Source: Sphingomonadales bacterium (lineage in GTDB: Bacteria; Pseudomonadota; Alphaproteobacteria; Sphingomonadales; Sphingomonadaceae). From it: a DNA stretch of 9,138 bases. How positions within the stretch are numbered: the stretch's first letter is position 1; every line of letters begins with the position of its first letter. The stretch is from positions 1 to 9,138 of the forward strand of contig JAIYAA010000009.1 of the NCBI GenBank assembly GCA_027489295.1, read 5' to 3'. Shown one piece after another: positions 6,415 through 9,138 of this stretch. The notes below the pieces were generated by a model, which was not told the origin of the DNA, ran no database searches, and saw only the letters and a program-made list of their open reading frames with translations. Position numbers and translations under genes: made by a program.

Positions 6415-6762
6415 ATGGGTTTGCGTGTCCTGATCGTCGAAGATGAGATGACGATCGCCTTCCTGATCGAGGACATGCTGGAAGATCTCGGCCACGAGGT
6501 GGTGGAGATCGCGATGCGGCTGCCCGAAGCCCTGGACGCGGCGCGGCGGGTTGAGGCGGACCTCGCGATCCTCGACGTCAACCTCGATGGCCAGCGCTCC
6601 TTTCCGGTGGCGGACATTCTGGCGGCACGGTCGATCCCGTTTGCCTTTGCCACCGGCTATGGCGCGCTGGGGCTGGAGGGCGCGTATTGCGAGTGCCCGG
6701 TGCTGGCCAAGCCGTTCCTGCGCGAGCATCTCGCGACGCTGATCGCCAAGGCGTGCGGGTAG
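6415..6762 (+). CDS. Single-domain response regulator (FATGY-type receiver)
   Basis: This 115-residue protein is only a CheY-like receiver domain. The acidic pocket is Asp10-Glu11, the phospho-acceptor is Asp54 (AILDVNLDG), the switch Thr is Thr80 in PFAFATGYG, and the conserved Lys is Lys99 in AKPF. There is no output domain. The FATGY around the switch threonine resembles the FAT GUY receivers of alphaproteobacteria, some of which act in general-stress phosphorelays in Sphingomonas. It most likely takes phosphate from the kinase encoded just upstream, either as a phosphate sink or as a relay to a downstream protein. The ATG sits 3 bp after the kinase stop with AGGG very close, which suggests translational coupling. 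The gene is followed by a GC-rich hairpin. Confidence 0.93.
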   Translation: MGLRVLIVEDEMTIAFLIEDMLEDLGHEVVEIAMRLPEALDAARRVEADLAILDVNLDGQRSFPVADILAARSIPFAFATGYGALGLEGAYCECPVLAKPFLREHLATLIAKACG

Positions 6763-6771
6763 CATCCCTTG

Positions 6772-6795
6772 GCCCCTCCCTTTCAGGGGAGGGGC
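6772..6795. terminator. GC-rich hairpin between the convergent receiver and ychF genes
   Basis: GCCCCTCCC, a 6-base loop TTTCAG, then GGGAGGGGC form a perfect 9-bp stem, starting 10 bp after the receiver stop codon and ending 11 bp before the ychF stop. The T-tract on either side is weak (GTATGTTT on the plus strand). It probably serves as a bidirectional terminator or mRNA 3'-end protector. It could also be one copy of a dispersed palindromic repeat. Confidence 0.6.
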
Positions 6796-6806
6796 GTATG
6801 TTTCGC

Positions 6807-7904
6807 TTAGCTGTGCAGGAAGTGCATCACGTCGCCGTCCTGGACGACATAGGCCTTGCCCTCGGCACGCAGCTTGCCGGCTTCGCGTGCCTTGGCTTCG
6901 CCGCCGAGGCTGACGAAATCGTCGAACGCGATCGTCTCGGCGCGGATGAAGCCCTTCTCGAAATCGCTGTGGATCGTGCCGGCGGCATTCGGCGCGGTGG
7001 CGCCGCGGTTGACGGTCCAGGCGCGCGCTTCCTTGGGGCCGACGGTAAAGAAGGTCAGCAGGTCGAGCAGCGTGTAGCCCGCGCGGATCACGCGGGCGAG
7101 GCCGGTTTCCTCCAGGCCGAGTTCGCCGAGGAACTCGCCGCGCTCGTCCAGCGGCATGGTCGCGATCTCGGCCTCGATCGCCGCCGAGACGACGACGGCC
7201 TGTGCGCCCTCGGCCGCGGCCTTGGCGAAGACCTTGGCCGAGAGATCGTTGCCGTTCGCCGCGTCTTCCTCGTTGACGTTGCACACGTAGAGGACCGGCT
7301 TGGCGGTGAGCAGCTGGGCGAGGCGCAGGTGGCGCGCTTCGTCCTCGTCCTTGGGGACGGTGAGCCGCGCGGGCTTGCCGTCGCGCAGCAGCTCCAGCGC
7401 CTGGCCGAGCACCGAGGCCGCGGCCTTGGCCTCCTTGTCGCCCTGCGCCGCCTTCTTGGCGAGGTTCGGCACGCGCTTCTCGAGGCTTTCGAGGTCGGAG
7501 AGCATCAGCTCGGTCTCGACCGTCTCGGCATCGGCGATCGGATCGACGCGGTTGTCGACATGCTGGATGTCGTCATTCTCGAAGCAGCGCAGGACGTGGA
7601 CGACCGCGTCCACCTCGCGGATGTTGCCGAGGAACTGGTTGCCCAGGCCCTCGCCCTTGCTGGCGCCGCGCACCAGTCCGGCGATGTCGACAAAGCCGAG
7701 CTGCGTCTCGATGATCTTCTGCGATCCTGCGATCTCGGCCAGCTTGTCCAGGCGCGGATCGGGCACGGCGACATTGCCGACGTTCGGCTCGATCGTGCAG
7801 AAGGGGTAATTGGCTGCCTGCGCCGCGGCGGTCTCGGTCAGCGCGTTGAAAAGCGTGGACTTGCCGACATTGGGCAGGCCGACGATGCCGCAACGGAAAC
7901 CCAT
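6807..7904 (-). CDS. ychF: Redox-regulated P-loop ATPase/GTPase YchF (OLA1 family)
   Basis: The protein has 365 residues against 363 in E. coli YchF, so it is full length. G1 is GLPNVGKS (9-16), G3 is DIAG (73-76) with the following GLVRGASKGEGLGNQFL, and G4 is NVNE (209-212) instead of NKxD. That change explains why YchF/OLA1 proteins prefer ATP over GTP. His115 lies where the family has its catalytic histidine. The C-terminal TGS domain (about 280-364: FFTVGPKEARAWTV, GATAPNAAGTIHSDFEKGFI, VQDGDVMHFL) is intact. The protein associates with ribosomes and influences translation and oxidative-stress sensitivity. The start is the ATG at 7904, which gives the canonical MGFRCGIVGLPNVGKS N-terminus; an AGGA lies about 11 bp upstream. 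The frame stays open upstream to about 8219, but that part is antisense to the next gene. The frequent neighbour pth is not present here. Confidence 0.98.
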   Translation of the reverse strand: MGFRCGIVGLPNVGKSTLFNALTETAAAQAANYPFCTIEPNVGNVAVPDPRLDKLAEIAGSQKIIETQLGFVDIAGLVRGASKGEGLGNQFLGNIREVDAVVHVLRCFENDDIQHVDNRVDPIADAETVETELMLSDLESLEKRVPNLAKKAAQGDKEAKAAASVLGQALELLRDGKPARLTVPKDEDEARHLRLAQLLTAKPVLYVCNVNEEDAANGNDLSAKVFAKAAAEGAQAVVVSAAIEAEIATMPLDERGEFLGELGLEETGLARVIRAGYTLLDLLTFFTVGPKEARAWTVNRGATAPNAAGTIHSDFEKGFIRAETIAFDDFVSLGGEAKAREAGKLRAEGKAYVVQDGDVMHFLHS

Positions 7905-8016
7905 TGTATTTCGATCCTGTGATGAGGGGCCGGCAGAGGCGCCGGCTAGGTTGCGCGCTCGATAGGCGCATGGCGCGGCTTTTTCCAGTGCGACGCGCGC
8001 CAACCGGCGTCTAGCC

Positions 8017-8047
8017 TTGACGCAGGGCCGTTCATCTGGGGTACAGG
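8017..8047 (+). promoter_or_regulatory. Weak candidate promoter for the TbpB-like lipoprotein gene
   Basis: TTGACG at 8017-8022 is a good -35 match. The best -10-like string at a tolerable distance is TACAGG (8042-8047, 19-bp gap), which matches poorly. The rest of the 190-bp gap between ychF and this gene shows only a short GCCGG/CCGGC dyad near 7930-7947. Confidence 0.3.
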
Positions 8048-8094
8048 GGCAGCACGGTCTTTCCTGCACGCGCAGGTTCACGAGGAGTTTTCGT

Positions 8095-9102
8095 ATGATT
8101 CGCCGTATTGTCATTCTGGGTACGGCTGCGGCCGCGGTCGCGCTGGCCAGCTGCGGCGGCGGTAGCTCCTCGTCGACCCCGACCCCCACGCCGACCCCGA
8201 CCCCCACGCCGACTCCCACGCCGACGCCGACCTACACCGCGTTCCCGCTGACTGCAGCGGCCGAGTTCAACACGCTCAACGCGACTACCAGCTACACCGG
8301 CGACCCCAGCACGGGTGCCGTGACGCTGGGCGTGACCGCGACCGAGACGCTGACCACCCGCGTCAAGCTGGCGACCGCGCCGGACGTGACCACCGGCACC
8401 TATGTGTTCGACGAAGCCGCCGAGGAATCGCGTTTCACCAACACCAACATCGTCGTGACCCCGGCGACCACCGCGCTCGAATTCTCGTTCCGCAGCACCA
8501 GCACGGCGACGAATGCGCTGGCGGGCAACTTCGCGCAGCTCGAACTGCTGAACAACACCACCAACAAGGCGATCACCACCGCGACCGACGCGCTGCTCGG
8601 CTCGCTGACGACGGTGAGCTACGCCAACTGGTGGCGCGGCGACTCGACCACCGGCCAGAAGCGCCTGACCTATTCGGTGTGGGGCTATCCGACGCTGACC
8701 TATGACGTGCCGACCACCGGCACCGCCAGCTATACCACGCGCATCGTCGGCCGCGCGATCAGCGTGGCGAACAACGCGACGACGCTGACCCGCGTCGGCG
8801 GTACCGCGACGGTGAACGTGAACTTCGCCACCGGCCTGGTCACCACCACGCTGAACCTGACCCGCGTGCCGGACAGCGGCGCCGAGACCGCCTACACCAC
8901 GCTCAGCGCGCAGGCGGCGATCCCGATCGGGCTCAACCAGTTCAACGGCAGCTTCCTCAGCGGCAGCGCCGTCACCGGCACGGTTGCCGGCAGCTTCTAC
9001 GGCCTGCAGGGCGCGAACATCGGCGTGGTGTTCGGCGCATCGGGCACGATCAACGGCGCGGACACCCGCATCGTCGGCGAACTGGTCGGCAAGAAGCAGT
9101 AA
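8095..9102 (+). CDS. TbpB-like surface lipoprotein with Pro-Thr linker
   Basis: This is a 335-residue lipoprotein. The signal ends in a lipobox LASC with Cys20, followed by GGGSSSS and then nine Thr-Pro units (28-45), a stiff tether away from the membrane. The mature part is rich in Thr/Ala/Asn/Gly with alternating strands. It ends in a C-terminal segment (283-335) resembling the transferrin-binding-protein-B-like beta-barrel: FNGSFLSGSAVTGTVAGSFYG, then GANIGVVFGASG and a closing IVGELVGKK. Proteins with this domain are usually exposed on the outer membrane, sometimes by Slam exporters, and bind metal carriers or other ligands; here neither ligand nor exporter can be seen. The start at 8095 is fixed by GAGGAG 7 bp upstream and by the signal peptide; a longer in-frame start at 8017 would bury the signal. 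The strong ribosome-binding site suggests good expression. The gene stands alone, with ychF divergent. Confidence 0.87.
   Translation: MIRRIVILGTAAAAVALASCGGGSSSSTPTPTPTPTPTPTPTPTPTYTAFPLTAAAEFNTLNATTSYTGDPSTGAVTLGVTATETLTTRVKLATAPDVTTGTYVFDEAAEESRFTNTNIVVTPATTALEFSFRSTSTATNALAGNFAQLELLNNTTNKAITTATDALLGSLTTVSYANWWRGDSTTGQKRLTYSVWGYPTLTYDVPTTGTASYTTRIVGRAISVANNATTLTRVGGTATVNVNFATGLVTTTLNLTRVPDSGAETAYTTLSAQAAIPIGLNQFNGSFLSGSAVTGTVAGSFYGLQGANIGVVFGASGTINGADTRIVGELVGKKQ
8176..8232 (+). repeat. Tandem repeat coding the Pro-Thr linker
   Basis: Two perfect 18-bp copies of ACCCCGACCCCCACGCCG (8176-8193 and 8194-8211) are followed by shortened copies to about 8229. All units are multiples of 6 bp, so copy-number change would lengthen or shorten the Thr-Pro tether without a frameshift. 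Confidence 0.9.
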
Positions 9103-9138
9103 GCTGCGGCTTCAGCGATACAGGGAAAGGGGCTCGGG

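Noticed and set aside
6687..7922. A 411-codon plus-strand frame through ychF
   Set aside because: It lies antisense to ychF, which has every expected motif. The frame is a shadow.
7905..8219. N-terminal extension of ychF with a Gly-Val repeat
   Set aside because: The repeat is the complement of the Thr-Pro linker of the next gene. YchF proteins begin at the MGF..GLPNVGKS found at 7904.

Overview
The window reads as chromosomal DNA of a high-G+C alphaproteobacterium, most likely a Sphingomonas-type member of the Sphingomonadales. This rests on codon bias (long open antisense frames everywhere), the soluble HWE-type histidine kinase paired with a FATGY-type single-domain receiver, the chemoreceptor signalling-tip style, and a TbpB-like surface lipoprotein. 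Taxonomy is an inference; no rRNA or marker gene settles it. I see no tRNA, rRNA, CRISPR array, insertion sequence or phage gene.

Layout. (1) Positions 1-373, minus: the 5' part of a nucleotide pyrophosphatase/phosphodiesterase-family lipoprotein, cut by the window edge. (2) 426-2968: a metal/thiol-response locus. A MerR-family regulator (plus strand) is divergent from a tightly packed minus-strand pair: a glutaredoxin-MauE membrane fusion and a Met/His-rich secreted protein that looks like an outer-membrane beta-barrel. A perfect 20-bp palindrome with mercury-MerR-type half-sites lies inside an over-long promoter spacer between them. (3) 2979-4748, minus: a two-TM methyl-accepting chemotaxis protein, convergent with merR. 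(4) 4975-6762, plus: a soluble PAS-PAS-HWE histidine kinase followed after 3 bp by a single-domain response regulator, then a GC-rich hairpin. (5) 6807-7904, minus: the universal P-loop ATPase/GTPase YchF. (6) 8095-9102, plus: a lipoprotein with a Pro-Thr linker and a TbpB-like C-terminal barrel.

How the parts work together. Section 2 is the part that looks like an integrated and poorly described system. A sensor with a CueR-spaced cysteine pair but a MerR-type operator would switch on a membrane thiol-redox protein (glutaredoxin with CPWG, MauE with CxC) and a periplasm/outer-membrane protein with a methionine- and histidine-rich head. That suggests sensing of a soft metal (Cu/Ag/Au/Hg) or thiol stress, followed by reductive or sequestering handling in the envelope. 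The HWE kinase and receiver form a phosphorelay input pair of the type that feeds alphaproteobacterial stress signalling. The remaining genes are unrelated housekeeping or surface functions.
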